Shown here one piece after another: positions 37,562-45,757 of a stretch of 47,206 nucleotides of DNA. This DNA comes from Cyclobacteriaceae bacterium. GTDB lineage: Bacteria; Bacteroidota; Bacteroidia; Cytophagales; Cyclobacteriaceae. A program made the position numbers and the translations under genes. The stretch's first letter is position 1; each line of letters begins with the position of its first letter. Where the stretch lies: the NCBI GenBank assembly GCA_027533395.1, contig JAPZUF010000023.1, positions 1-47,206 of the forward strand, read 5' to 3'. The notes under the pieces were generated by a model. That model worked only from the letters and a program-made list of their open reading frames with translations. It was not told where the DNA came from and ran no database searches.

Positions 37562-38514
37562 TTGTTAACGCTCAACTACAAGTAAAAAATTTATCTTATT
37601 CAATTGAAGGAAAGATAGTTTTGCATCCGTGTACATTTTCTATTCAGAAAGGAACGTGTATCGGATTGATGGGAGAGACAGGTTCAGGAAAATCTACCTT
37701 GTTAAAATTATTAGCGGGCTTATTGCAGCAAGAAAATGGAACGATTTATTTCAATGATGAACGTGTTTTAGGTTCGGCAGAAAAGCTAGTTCCGGGTCAC
37801 GCTAAAATTGCTTATTTATCTCAGCATTTTGAATTACCAAAATCTTTACGTGTTGAGCAAGTATTAAGTTATGCCAATACCTTAGATGGAAACAAAGCTT
37901 TGAGATTGTTTTCACTGTGTAAGATTGACCATATTCTGGATAGAAGGACAGATCAATTGTCTGGAGGTGAAAAGCAACGGGTAGCTATATGTAAATTATT
38001 ATTAACACAACCGGAAATGCTTTTATTGGATGAACCTTTTACAAATTTAGATGCCGGCATGAAGCAGCATGTAAAAGAAGTAATTGATGCTATTTCAAAA
38101 AAATTAGGCATTACCATTCTCATGATTTCGCACGATGCATCAGATATTTTGCCCAGAGTTGAAAAAGTAATGATTTTAAAAAAGGGAAAAATTATTCAAC
38201 AAGGAACACCGGAAGAATTGTATTATCAACCTAAAAATGAATACGTAGCAGCGCTTACCGGTAATTATGTAAAAGTGAATGATGAAATCAGAAAAATATT
38301 TCGAATAAAGGACGCTAGTATTCTATTCATTAGACCTGAAAAATTCGAATTGCGTAAAGAGAAGAGCGTTAAATCTAAGTCAGCAATAATTGAAGAGAAA
38401 AAATTCTTTGGCAATTATTTTCTTTATGATGTTTTGGTATCAGATCAGCTGATTACCGTTCAAAGCAATGAAAAGTATGAAGTAGGTGAGAAGTGCTTTG
38501 TATTTTTAAAGTGA
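37558..38514 (+). CDS. ABC transporter ATP-binding protein with C-terminal TOBE-like domain
   Basis: The 318-residue ATPase has Walker A GETGSGKST, Q-loop AYLSQHFELP, signature LSGGEKQRV, Walker B MLLLDEPFTNLD and the switch His in MISHDASD. After residue 230 a small beta-rich extension (SILFIRPEKFELRKE to KYEVGEKCFVFLK) resembles the TOBE domain of importer ATPases such as PotA or FbpC. No permease or binding protein lies nearby, so its membrane partner must be elsewhere. The start overlaps the aminotransferase stop by four bases, meaning the two are made together. The transported compound cannot be inferred. Confidence 0.88.
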   Translation: MIVNAQLQVKNLSYSIEGKIVLHPCTFSIQKGTCIGLMGETGSGKSTLLKLLAGLLQQENGTIYFNDERVLGSAEKLVPGHAKIAYLSQHFELPKSLRVEQVLSYANTLDGNKALRLFSLCKIDHILDRRTDQLSGGEKQRVAICKLLLTQPEMLLLDEPFTNLDAGMKQHVKEVIDAISKKLGITILMISHDASDILPRVEKVMILKKGKIIQQGTPEELYYQPKNEYVAALTGNYVKVNDEIRKIFRIKDASILFIRPEKFELRKEKSVKSKSAIIEEKKFFGNYFLYDVLVSDQLITVQSNEKYEVGEKCFVFLK

Positions 38515-38515
38515 G

Positions 38516-38550
38516 TTAATGAAAATTTGTGATTTGTTGTTTGATAATCG
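38516..38550 (-). repeat. Heptad repeat tract (minus orientation), left of the toxin-antitoxin pair
   Basis: Read on the minus strand this is a run of 7-base units such as CAAACAA, CAAATCA and CAAATTT, starting right after the ABC ATPase stop. Its GTGATTTGTTGTT (38529-38541) is the exact reverse complement of 39474-39486, on the other side of the toxin-antitoxin genes. Confidence 0.5.
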
Positions 38551-38600
38551 CTAGTGTAATTTGTAACAATGAAAAAGTAAAAAGTATTTTTAACAACTAA

Positions 38601-38912
38601 CTATTCAATAGTTAACGAAACCTTTTTCCCTAAACCTAATTCAATTAATCTAAATAATGTCGATAATTGAATATCGCTGTGACCATTTTCAATTCGTGAG
38701 ATAAAACTCTTTTTTGTGCCTGTTTTATCAGCCAACTCATCCTGAGTCATGTTGGCTAGTCTTCGTTCTTCTTTAATGATTTCTCCAATAGCAAATGATT
38801 TCGCTTTAATTTCAAACTCAATTCTTTTTTTAGTACCAATTTTTCCATGTCGACTTTCAATCAGTTCGTCAAAGGTTGTTACTCTTTTTTTTGTTTTACT
38901 TTTTGTTACCAT
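38601..38912 (-). CDS. higA: HigA-type antitoxin (XRE-family helix-turn-helix)
   Basis: The 103-residue protein has a basic N-terminus (MVTKSKTKKRVTTFDEL). An XRE helix-turn-helix follows (about 55-100): IKEERRLANMTQDELADKTGT, then KKSFISRIENGHSDIQLSTLFRLIELG. It follows the toxin gene in the HigBA order, 7 bases after the toxin stop. The ATG at 38912 is chosen; a longer reading would need a TTG inside the toxin gene. It should neutralise HigB and, as a dimer, repress the operon by binding the palindrome at 39273. Confidence 0.87.
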   Translation of the reverse strand: MVTKSKTKKRVTTFDELIESRHGKIGTKKRIEFEIKAKSFAIGEIIKEERRLANMTQDELADKTGTKKSFISRIENGHSDIQLSTLFRLIELGLGKKVSLTIE

Positions 38913-38919
38913 AACTTTT

Positions 38920-39264
38920 CTATTTAGTTTTTTCAAGAAAGTATTCTGTCATTATCCGAAAAGCTTTTTCTATTTCTTTGCCTGGTGTTTTTTGCGATTT
39001 CTTTTGAAATCCATTGAATACTACTATTAAATTACCTTCATCAAAACACGAAAAAATACGATATATGTTTCCATTGTATTCAACTCTTATTTCATAAAGT
39101 CCATCTGTACCCGAAATGTGTTCGAAGAACTTACTAGGAATTCTTTCAGAAACAGTTATTAAAAACAATACATATTCAATTTTATCTTTTACTTTATCAG
39201 GTTGGACATCATAGAAGTCAAGAAAATAATTCTTGTAAAGGATAACTTGACGAATTTTATCCAT
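38920..39264 (-). CDS. higB: HigB-type toxin (RelE-like, phage Gp49 family)
   Basis: The 114-residue product has the RelE/HigB fold. Key parts are the central strands ISGTDGLYEIRVEYNGNIYR and IFSCFDEGNLIVVFNGF and the basic KKSQKTPGKEIEKAF at the C-terminus, the classical Gp49-like signature. Members cut mRNA in the ribosomal A site and stop growth when the antitoxin falls. It is the first gene of the operon, with the antitoxin second. Unlike the neighbouring housekeeping genes, the pair and its flanks are very AT-rich. Confidence 0.87.
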   Translation of the reverse strand: MDKIRQVILYKNYFLDFYDVQPDKVKDKIEYVLFLITVSERIPSKFFEHISGTDGLYEIRVEYNGNIYRIFSCFDEGNLIVVFNGFQKKSQKTPGKEIEKAFRIMTEYFLEKTK

Positions 39265-39272
39265 AGCCCAAA

Positions 39273-39290
39273 GTTAACTTAAAAGTTAAC
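39273..39290. promoter_or_regulatory. Perfect 18-bp palindrome, probable HigA operator
   Basis: GTTAACTT (39273-39280), AA, then AAGTTAAC (39283-39290) are perfect inverted arms. The site begins 8 bases upstream of the higB start codon, where bound HigA would block transcription of its own operon. A TATAAT-like stretch lies just upstream on the minus strand. Confidence 0.7.
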
Positions 39291-39429
39291 ACGAGCAAAT
39301 TATAATTTATAATTTTTTTATTTCGGTTTAGAAAAATGTAGTTGTTTGCTCGTTAATCAATTTTTGAAGTTCGAGGTCGGTTAATCGAAATTAGTTTTTC
39401 AAAAAACTAATTCAATTTTTGATTTTGTC

Positions 39430-39485
39430 TATTAAATCTAAAGTCTAAATCGAATAACCAACAACGAAAAACGAACAACAAATCA
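39430..39485 (+). repeat. Heptad repeat tract, right of the toxin-antitoxin pair
   Basis: Eight consecutive 7-base units lead from TATTAAA and TCTAAAG into CGAATAA, CCAACAA and CGAACAA. A C recurs at the same phase in most units. The tract ends 6 bases before the cyclophilin stop codon. Confidence 0.6.
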
Positions 39486-39491
39486 CGTGTG

Positions 39492-39935
39492 CTAAGCTTC
39501 AACTTCTTTAATCACTATTTTCTCCATGACATCACCTTGGCGAATTTGATCGATAACTTCTAAGCCTTCATACACTTTACCGAATACAGTATGGTTACGA
39601 TCTAAGTGTTTCGTTCTTTCTCTGTTGTGACAAATAAAAAATTGTGAGCCACCTGTATCGCGGCCAGCGTGTGCCATCGATAATACACCTTTGTCGTGGT
39701 ATTGGTTGTCGCCATTCAATTCACATTTAATGGTGTAGCCTGGTCCGCCATTACCAATGCCATTAGGGCAACCACCTTGCACTACAAAATCAGGAATAAC
39801 GCGGTGAAATGTTAAACCATCATAAAAGTTATGTTCAGCTAAGTCGATAAAGTTCTTAACAGTGTTAGGTGCATCAGCTTCAAAGAATTTTACTTTCATG
39901 ATGCCTTTCTTGGTATGGATTTCTGCAATTTTCAT
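39492..39935 (-). CDS. Peptidyl-prolyl cis-trans isomerase, cyclophilin type
   Basis: The 147-residue cytosolic cyclophilin has no signal peptide. The active-site residues are present: Arg and Phe in [13 protein letters not shown], the GSQFFI strand, and a His in the [10 protein letters not shown] region. The N-terminal strand starts [20 protein letters not shown]. The length and gaps match short bacterial PpiB-like enzymes. It speeds proline isomerisation during folding. It lies in the same direction as the hydroxyacyl-CoA dehydrogenase upstream, separated by 108 bases that contain a heptad repeat tract, so the two may or may not share a transcript. Confidence 0.93.
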   Translation of the reverse strand: MKIAEIHTKKGIMKVKFFEADAPNTVKNFIDLAEHNFYDGLTFHRVIPDFVVQGGCPNGIGNGGPGYTIKCELNGDNQYHDKGVLSMAHAGRDTGGSQFFICHNRERTKHLDRNHTVFGKVYEGLEVIDQIRQGDVMEKIVIKEVEA

Positions 39936-39969
39936 GTGCTTGATTTTTAGTTTTTATTAGACCGTGATT

Positions 39970-40046
39970 TGAAATTTGGATTCCAAATTCCAAATTCCAA
40001 ATTCTAAATTCCAAATTTCAAATTTTGAATTTCGAATATTGAATTA
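39970..40046 (+). repeat. Heptad repeat tract (eleven units, CAAATTC-type)
   Basis: Eleven tandem 7-base units, with three perfect CAAATTC copies followed by variants such as TAAATTC, CAAATTT and CGAATAT. The tract fills most of the gap upstream of the cyclophilin gene and overlaps the stop codon of the hydroxyacyl-CoA dehydrogenase gene. Confidence 0.8.
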
Positions 40047-40934
40047 ATTTATAAACTGCGGAGCAACTACTAATTCTTTGCTTCCTGCTGTGTATTGATA
40101 GAAGCCACTGCCTGATTTCACACCTTTGTGTCCTGCTTGTACCATGTTCACTAACAGCGGGCATGGCGCATATTTTGGATTACCGAAACCAGTGTAAAGA
40201 ACTTGCAGAATCGATAAGCAAACATCTAAACCGATAAAATCTGTTAATTGTAATGGCCCCATCGGATGTGCCATTCCTAATTTCATGACAGTATCAATTT
40301 CTTCAACACCAGCAACGCCCTCGTATAAGGAGTAGATGGCTTCGTTAATCATCGGCATTAATATTCTGTTGGCTATAAAGCCTGGATAATCATTTACTTC
40401 AACCGGAACTTTTTGTAGTTGGGTAGATAACGCCATGATGTTTTTGGTTACTTCATCGCTTGTGTTGTAACCGCGTATAACTTCAACCAATTTCATCACT
40501 GGAACGGGATTCATAAAATGCATACCGATTACTTGTTGCGGACGCTTAGTTACAGATGCAATTTTTGTGATGGATATGGATGAAGTATTGGTAGCCAAAA
40601 TACAGCCGGCATGAGAGAAGGCATCCATCTCTTTAAAGATTTTCAATTTTAAATCTACATTTTCGGTAGCGGCTTCAACAACTAAATCAGCCGATGCAAC
40701 ACCCTGTTGTAGATTAGTAAAAGTTTTGATGTTGGCTAAGGCTTGCTTTTTGTTTTCTTCCGTAATTTGTTGTTTGCTTACTTGTCTGTCGAGATTTTTC
40801 TCGATAGTCTGTAAAGCTCTTTTTAAGGCTTCATCCTGAATGTCGATTAAAGAAACGTTGTATCCGAATTGTGCAAAAACGTGCGCAATGCCATTGCCCA
40901 TGGTGCCACTTCCGATGACCGAGATATTTTTCAT
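40044..40934 (-). CDS. 3-hydroxybutyryl/3-hydroxyacyl-CoA dehydrogenase
   Basis: The 296-residue enzyme has the NAD-binding Rossmann motif GSGTMGNGIAHVFAQFGY at the N-terminus. The conserved NTSSISITKIA and the catalytic HFMNPVPVMKLVEVI, with its His, follow. The C-terminal dimerisation domain has DYPGFIANRILMPMINEAI and MKLGMAHPMGPLQLTDFIGLD. It is the single-domain type (FadB2/Hbd/PaaH-like), oxidising 3-hydroxyacyl-CoA to 3-oxoacyl-CoA or the reverse. No other beta-oxidation gene is close. The gene is divergent from the small membrane protein at 41042. Confidence 0.93.
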   Translation of the reverse strand: MKNISVIGSGTMGNGIAHVFAQFGYNVSLIDIQDEALKRALQTIEKNLDRQVSKQQITEENKKQALANIKTFTNLQQGVASADLVVEAATENVDLKLKIFKEMDAFSHAGCILATNTSSISITKIASVTKRPQQVIGMHFMNPVPVMKLVEVIRGYNTSDEVTKNIMALSTQLQKVPVEVNDYPGFIANRILMPMINEAIYSLYEGVAGVEEIDTVMKLGMAHPMGPLQLTDFIGLDVCLSILQVLYTGFGNPKYAPCPLLVNMVQAGHKGVKSGSGFYQYTAGSKELVVAPQFIN

Positions 40935-40984
40935 GCTTTTACTTTTTGTTTGGACTCTTTACTTATGTATAGATAATTTTTAAA

Positions 40985-40992
40985 TAGATTTG
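40985..40992 (+). promoter_or_regulatory. -7 element (TAGATTTG) for the small membrane protein
   Basis: An exact TAnnTTTG match 49 bases before the ATG at 41042. A weak TTA lies 19 bases upstream in the -33 position. Confidence 0.4.
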
Positions 40993-41041
40993 TTTATACT
41001 ATTGATGGGTTATTGATTCGACAGCAAAAATAGAACAAAAA

Positions 41042-41530
41042 ATGGTTCAGTCTTCTTCCAGAATAAACTTATCTACGCGATTTCATCTGTTCTATAAATA
41101 TGGCACGGCAACTTTTATTGTTATGCTAATGATGGCTTTATTGTATTATTCTTTTGTGCATGAATCATTTTTCGGTATTGCATTTTATTTGAGCGCGCAT
41201 GGCTATGTTTTTTATCTCTGGTTCAAAGCCAATGCATTGGTGTATCAGGTGCAATTCGATGAAGATTTTGTGTTTGTGAACAAAGGAAAAGTAGAAATTC
41301 AAATTCCTTTGGCTAATGTGAAAGACATTGAATTGAAATCTGTTTTAGGATTGTGGCGGATTGATTTAGTATATGCAGATGTACTAGGCAATCATTTTTA
41401 TTGTAAGCCTTCCATGCTTTATCCTTTCAACTTTAAGCAAAAAGAAAAAGTAATTGATTTGTTTTGGACTTACGTTGAAAAAGCAAAGCTTAGAGGATTC
41501 ATCATCTCCAATAATATGTTGATGAGTTAG
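41042..41530 (+). CDS. Small membrane protein with a PH-like C-terminal domain
   Basis: I do not recognise this gene by name. The 162-residue protein has two hydrophobic segments in the N-terminal half (ATFIVMLMMALLYYSF, and FFGIAFYLSAHGYVFYLW). A soluble strand-rich C-terminal half follows (about 70-150) with the order VYQVQFDEDFVFVNKGKVEIQI, VKDIELKSVLGLWRIDLVY and KEKVIDLFWTYVEKA. Two membrane helices plus a small beta domain with a C-terminal helix is the layout of bacterial PH-like membrane proteins, but similarity is weak. It converges with the small lipoprotein gene, five bases away. Confidence 0.6.
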   Translation: MVQSSSRINLSTRFHLFYKYGTATFIVMLMMALLYYSFVHESFFGIAFYLSAHGYVFYLWFKANALVYQVQFDEDFVFVNKGKVEIQIPLANVKDIELKSVLGLWRIDLVYADVLGNHFYCKPSMLYPFNFKQKEKVIDLFWTYVEKAKLRGFIISNNMLMS

Positions 41531-41535
41531 AGAAC

Positions 41536-41898
41536 TTATTTAATAAATACCTCCTTCGCTAAACCCATCGCATTAAACCTAATCTCCAACACTCTGGATT
41601 CTCCATTATTTACTTCGCAAGTTTTGCCTGGTGAAAGATGATAGAAATAGAATTTCTGATTGCGCTGGTACAATTCGTTTTCATCTGGTCTGCCGAGTAA
41701 TTCAACGATCTGTACTTCTTTCAATCCTAATAATTTATCTTTTTGCAATGTTAAACTTTGCTCTAAACCGATACGCAGATTTTTGCAAGCTCCGCGGTCG
41801 TCTTTCCAAAGTTTTGTATTGAAGTTTTCTAAAGTAGGAAGAGATTTACCACAACCGGCAAAAACTATTAATAAGATGATTAGAAAAGTATGTTTCAT
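41536..41898 (-). CDS. Small lipoprotein of unknown function
   Basis: From the chosen ATG the product has 120 residues: signal MKHTFLIILLIVFAGC with lipobox FAGC, then a short domain. The LLGLKEVQIVELLGRPDE segment followed by FYFYHLSPGKTC and RVLEIRFNAMGLAKEVFI is reminiscent of the small BamE/SmpA-like outer-membrane lipoproteins, in which a helix with a GxP turn precedes two strands. That likeness is only suggestive. Its start overlaps the sterol-desaturase stop (ATGA), so translation is coupled. A longer frame to 41994 lies inside the upstream gene and has no signal peptide of its own. Confidence 0.7.
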   Translation of the reverse strand: MKHTFLIILLIVFAGCGKSLPTLENFNTKLWKDDRGACKNLRIGLEQSLTLQKDKLLGLKEVQIVELLGRPDENELYQRNQKFYFYHLSPGKTCEVNNGESRVLEIRFNAMGLAKEVFIK

Positions 41899-43106
41899 TT
41901 TTTTGTAATCGAATAAAACCAAAGTGAAGAAATGAGGAAGAAGGTGAGTGCTACACCGTACAAAACTATATTTAACTGAAAGAGGTAAACGCAACTAGTC
42001 AGTAAAACAGGATAAAGCACAATGCGCAACCATTCTGCAAATACCGCCCATTTTTTATTTTCGAATAGCACGCCACAATTCACCACTGTGAACGTGATGA
42101 GCAATGCAATCCAGGCTTTATCGATTAACTCAAAGTTTTTTTCATTGAATAAGAAAAGTGCTGTTCCGATTAATGCTACCACAAACTGAAACAATACATA
42201 AAGATTAAGTTTTACAGGTGCAGGTGTTGAATATTTTTGATACGTTTCGGGCTGAACTTCCGGAACTGTTCTTTGTCCGCCTAAATAGGCTGGCAACCAT
42301 CCTGGCTTTTTAAACAGGTAGATAAATTTATCTTTCCAATTCGGTATGCGTTTGATGTCGCTGGCCATATCTGCATAATGGCTAACGTTCGCAAAAACCG
42401 GATTCCAGCTTTGTAAAGGTTTAGTAATGCCATACACTGGTCTTTCTTTTTCCTCTTCAAATGTGCCGAACATTCTATCCCAAATGATGAGCGCTCCAGC
42501 GTGATTCTTATCAATGTATTGCGGATTTCTTCCGTGATGCACGCGATGATGAGATGGTGTGTTGAAGATGAACTCAATCCACTTCGGTAATTTTTGAATG
42601 GTTTCTGTGTGTATCCAAAACTGATACAAAGTGTTTAAGGAGGAAATCAATACAAAATCTAACGTATCGAAACCTATTAAAGCCAGTGGTAAATTGAATG
42701 CGAAAGTCCAAACAACTTGTAACGAACTTTGTCGCAAGGCAACCGATAGATTGTATTCTTCACTTTGATGATGAACAACATGCCCGCCCCAAAATAAATT
42801 GATTTCGTGGCTCATGCGATGTGCCCAATAATAGGCAAGGTCAACCAATAAAATCAAACTGATCCAATACAAAGTATTTTTCTCTAACACAAAAATAGCG
42901 GCATGTTCATATACCAATTGGTAGATGCCAACAGCCACTACTTTTAAAAATAAACCCGATAATTGAGAAGTAATGCCACAACTTAAATTGGCCACCGCAT
43001 CCGGGAATTGATAGAGATTTTTATGCTTAAGCCTATCGACAAGCAATTCAATGCCGATTAGAATAAAAAAGACCGGAATAGATAAAACAATGGGATTTAA
43101 GTCCAT
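41895..43106 (-). CDS. Sterol desaturase / fatty acid hydroxylase family membrane protein
   Basis: The 403-residue protein has several TM helices and the eight-histidine di-iron pattern of the family. His clusters lie in YWAHRMSHEINLFWGGHVVHHQ and, after the next helix, in the HTETI segment and NTPSHHRVHHGRN. The C-terminal third adds further helices (VLFQFVVALIGTALFLF, VLLTSCVYLFQLNIVLYG). Members use O2 and a di-iron centre to hydroxylate lipids; some relatives act on ether lipids or carotenoids. The length is above the minimal family size, and the extra C-terminal helices resemble alkylglycerol monooxygenase-like members. Coupled by ATGA to a small lipoprotein. The lipid substrate is unknown. 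Confidence 0.88.
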   Translation of the reverse strand: MDLNPIVLSIPVFFILIGIELLVDRLKHKNLYQFPDAVANLSCGITSQLSGLFLKVVAVGIYQLVYEHAAIFVLEKNTLYWISLILLVDLAYYWAHRMSHEINLFWGGHVVHHQSEEYNLSVALRQSSLQVVWTFAFNLPLALIGFDTLDFVLISSLNTLYQFWIHTETIQKLPKWIEFIFNTPSHHRVHHGRNPQYIDKNHAGALIIWDRMFGTFEEEKERPVYGITKPLQSWNPVFANVSHYADMASDIKRIPNWKDKFIYLFKKPGWLPAYLGGQRTVPEVQPETYQKYSTPAPVKLNLYVLFQFVVALIGTALFLFNEKNFELIDKAWIALLITFTVVNCGVLFENKKWAVFAEWLRIVLYPVLLTSCVYLFQLNIVLYGVALTFFLISSLWFYSITKK

Positions 43107-43182
43107 ATAATTTAATAACCAAGATTGGATTTAAATGTTAAAATACGGTAATAATTATCATTTTTGTGCCTCAATTAGTGTT

Positions 43183-43611
43183 ATGGCTGTAAAGATTTTT
43201 AAAGCGGTTTGGTTCTTTTCTGTGATGGCAGTTTTAGTTGCATTACTTTATCAATATGCCTCTCATCCTGAGCAAGTTGTAGTAGGGCAGGGAACCATTA
43301 ATTTTATCTCTTTAACACGCGATCAATTCTTTTATACTTCTATCGCAGTCATCATCATCATCAATGTTACTGTTTATATTGTTCGGGGCAGAGTAAGCAA
43401 AGCGGACGCATTCGTTGCCTGGTATCATGGTTTTATCGCTGTCGTTAATTTCTTTTTGATTATTGCGCTAAGTTTTATAGCACTTTTCAACAGCAGCGAG
43501 AAGTTTAATGCGGCTGATATCGGCAAAATTGTTTTCGGGAGTATGTTTTTGTTAGGAGCTTGGATTCTAGGTGGTTTGCTTTTTTTCGCTGTTAAACGAC
43601 TTTCTAAATAG
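43183..43611 (+). CDS. Small four-helix membrane protein of unknown function
   Basis: I do not recognise this gene. From the ATG at 43183 it has 142 residues. The hydrophobic segments are WFFSVMAVLVALLYQY, YTSIAVIIIINVTVYIV, GFIAVVNFFLIIALSFIALF and GKIVFGSMFLLGAWILGGLLFF. A basic end (KRLSK) would stay in the cytoplasm. A start 16 codons upstream exists in frame but would place a non-hydrophobic, poorly conserved leader first; a CATTTTTG element, seven of eight to the -7 consensus, lies within that leader. It is divergent from the desaturase gene. Confidence 0.6.
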   Translation: MAVKIFKAVWFFSVMAVLVALLYQYASHPEQVVVGQGTINFISLTRDQFFYTSIAVIIIINVTVYIVRGRVSKADAFVAWYHGFIAVVNFFLIIALSFIALFNSSEKFNAADIGKIVFGSMFLLGAWILGGLLFFAVKRLSK

Positions 43612-43715
43612 GTTTTTAGAAGAGTTGATTAAATACAGATAATCAGATAGTTATAGTATTTGAATTAAATAATTAATCTGCTAGATTCTTTTTCAGATTC
43701 ATACAGAATTGTTTC

Positions 43716-43730
43716 TGACAATTTTTGTCA
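43716..43730. repeat. Palindrome TGACAA-TTT-TTGTCA upstream of parE
   Basis: Perfect 6-base arms about an odd centre, roughly 105 bases before the parE ATG, in a 224-base gap that otherwise shows only AT-rich DNA and a weak -7-like TAAATTCG near 43791. It could be an operator; no regulator gene points to it. Confidence 0.35.
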
Positions 43731-43835
43731 ACAGTAACACTCAGTTTGCTCAACAGATAAACTTTCTACAGCGCAAGCCAATAATTAATTTAAATTCGCG
43801 CATCCATCTTTAGGGTAATTTTTTAAACTCACATT

Positions 43836-45725
43836 ATGGCAAAGCAAGACAACCTCAATTACGATGAGTCGAGTATTAAATCGTTAGACTGGCGCGAACA
43901 CATCCGCCTCAGGCCGGGTATGTATATCGGTAAGTTAGGCGATGGCTCAGCGAAAGACGATGGCATTTATGTGTTGGTAAAAGAAGTGGTAGATAACTCC
44001 ATTGACGAACACATGATGGGGTATGGTAAAAACATCGACATTACCATTACCGATTCACGTGTTACCGTTCGCGATTATGGTCGTGGTATCCCGTTGGGTA
44101 AAGTGGTAGATGTAGTTTCTAAAATCAATACCGGAGCTAAATACGATTCCGGAGCTTTTCAAAAATCAGTTGGTTTAAATGGTGTTGGTACAAAAGCCGT
44201 AAATGCCTTGTCTAACTTTTTCAGGGTGCAGGCATTTCGCGATGGACAAAGCAAAGTTGCTGAATTTAAAAAAGGAGTTTTGGTGAGCGATCCCAAACCT
44301 TCTAAAACGGATGAGAAAAACGGAACCTTAGTTGAGTTTGAACCGGACAATACCATGTTCAAACATTATCATTTCATCCCCGAATATTTGGATGATTTGA
44401 TGTGGAATTATGCTTTTCTGAATGCAGGATTAACCATCAATTATAATGGCAATAAATTCTTTTCGAAAGATGGTTTACTTGATTTGTTAAGACAAAAAAC
44501 CAATCCTGAAGAAATACGCTATCCCATCATCCACTTTAAAGGAAATGATATTGAGATTGCACTCACCCATGGCAATCAATATGGAGAAGAATATTATTCA
44601 TTTGTAAACGGACAAAATACAACACAAGGTGGAACGCATCTTGCTGCCTTCCGCGAAGGTGTGGTAAAGGCCGTGCGCGATTTCTACAAAAAAGATTTTG
44701 ATGCTTCTGATATCCGTGCCTCTATTATTGGCGCGATAGCCGTTCGCGTGCAAGAACCGGTTTTCGAATCGCAAACTAAAACGAAGTTGGGTTCCCTTAC
44801 TACTGCTCCCGAAGGTGGCGTAAGCATGAAGAGTTTTGTGGGCGATTTTGTTTCGAAAGAATTAGAAATCTATTTACATAAAAATCCGACAACCGCTGAT
44901 GCTTTATTGAAACGCATCATGCAATCGGAACGCGAGCGAAAAGAAATTGCAGGTATTAAAAAACTGGCCAACGAAAGAGCCAAGAAAGCTAACTTACACA
45001 ATAAAAAATTAAGAGATTGTCGCTACCACCTCGATGAAAAAAATGAGAAAGGACAAGATTCGATGATCTTCATTACCGAGGGTGATTCTGCGAGTGGTTC
45101 GATTACCAAGTCCAGGAACGTAGAACTGCAAGCGGTATTCAGCTTACGCGGTAAACCTTTAAACTGTTACGGTTTAACTAAAAAAGTGGTGTATGAAAAT
45201 GAGGAGTTCAACTTATTACAACACGCCTTAAATATTGAAGATGGCCTCGAAGGTTTACGCTACGATAAAGTAATCATTGCAACAGATGCCGATGTGGATG
45301 GCATGCACATTCGTTTGTTGCTTATGACTTTCTTCTTACAATTCTTTCCGGATTTAGTAAAGGCAGGACATGTATTCATTTTAGAAACACCTTTATTCCG
45401 CGTTCGCAATAAAAAAGAAACCATTTATTGTTACAGCGAAGAAGAAAAACAACAAGCGATGAAACAATTAGGCGCGAAGCCGGAGATTACACGCTTCAAA
45501 GGTTTAGGTGAAATTTCACCCGATGAATTCGGAAAATTTATTGGAGAAAATATTCGCTTACAACCTGTGTTGTTACACAAAGACAGCCACCTGCAAAAAA
45601 TTCTTGAGTTTTACATGGGTAAAAACACGCCCGACCGCCAAGACTTTATCATCGATAACCTCCGCATCGAACTCGATAAAGTTGAAACAGAACTGGAAGA
45701 AAAACAAGAAGCAGAAACAGTTTAA
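43836..45725 (+). CDS. parE: DNA topoisomerase IV subunit B
   Basis: The 629-residue ATPase subunit of topoisomerase IV shows the GHKL motifs [22 protein letters not shown] and [15 protein letters not shown], and the QTKTKLGS segment. The TOPRIM domain has [28 protein letters not shown] and DADVDGMHI, and the tail [16 protein letters not shown]. The differences from GyrB (SASGS instead of [15 protein letters not shown] instead of [10 protein letters not shown]) and the adjacent parC assign it to topoisomerase IV, which separates linked daughter chromosomes. The parC start is 32 bases downstream, so both subunits are made from one operon. Confidence 0.95.
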   Translation: MAKQDNLNYDESSIKSLDWREHIRLRPGMYIGKLGDGSAKDDGIYVLVKEVVDNSIDEHMMGYGKNIDITITDSRVTVRDYGRGIPLGKVVDVVSKINTGAKYDSGAFQKSVGLNGVGTKAVNALSNFFRVQAFRDGQSKVAEFKKGVLVSDPKPSKTDEKNGTLVEFEPDNTMFKHYHFIPEYLDDLMWNYAFLNAGLTINYNGNKFFSKDGLLDLLRQKTNPEEIRYPIIHFKGNDIEIALTHGNQYGEEYYSFVNGQNTTQGGTHLAAFREGVVKAVRDFYKKDFDASDIRASIIGAIAVRVQEPVFESQTKTKLGSLTTAPEGGVSMKSFVGDFVSKELEIYLHKNPTTADALLKRIMQSERERKEIAGIKKLANERAKKANLHNKKLRDCRYHLDEKNEKGQDSMIFITEGDSASGSITKSRNVELQAVFSLRGKPLNCYGLTKKVVYENEEFNLLQHALNIEDGLEGLRYDKVIIATDADVDGMHIRLLLMTFFLQFFPDLVKAGHVFILETPLFRVRNKKETIYCYSEEEKQQAMKQLGAKPEITRFKGLGEISPDEFGKFIGENIRLQPVLLHKDSHLQKILEFYMGKNTPDRQDFIIDNLRIELDKVETELEEKQEAETV

Positions 45726-45757
45726 TCTAAATCCTATCTTTTCTTACGCATTGTAGT

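Noticed and set aside
38601-39264. The toxin-antitoxin genes as part of a prophage
   Set aside because: No integrase, structural or lysis genes are near, and the neighbours are chromosomal housekeeping genes.
39970-40046. CRISPR-like array
   Set aside because: Units are only 7 bases, directly adjacent with no spacers, and no cas genes are present.
43612-43835. A small RNA or tRNA in the gap before parE
   Set aside because: No cloverleaf, no terminator hairpin with a T-run and no conserved RNA motif could be recognised.
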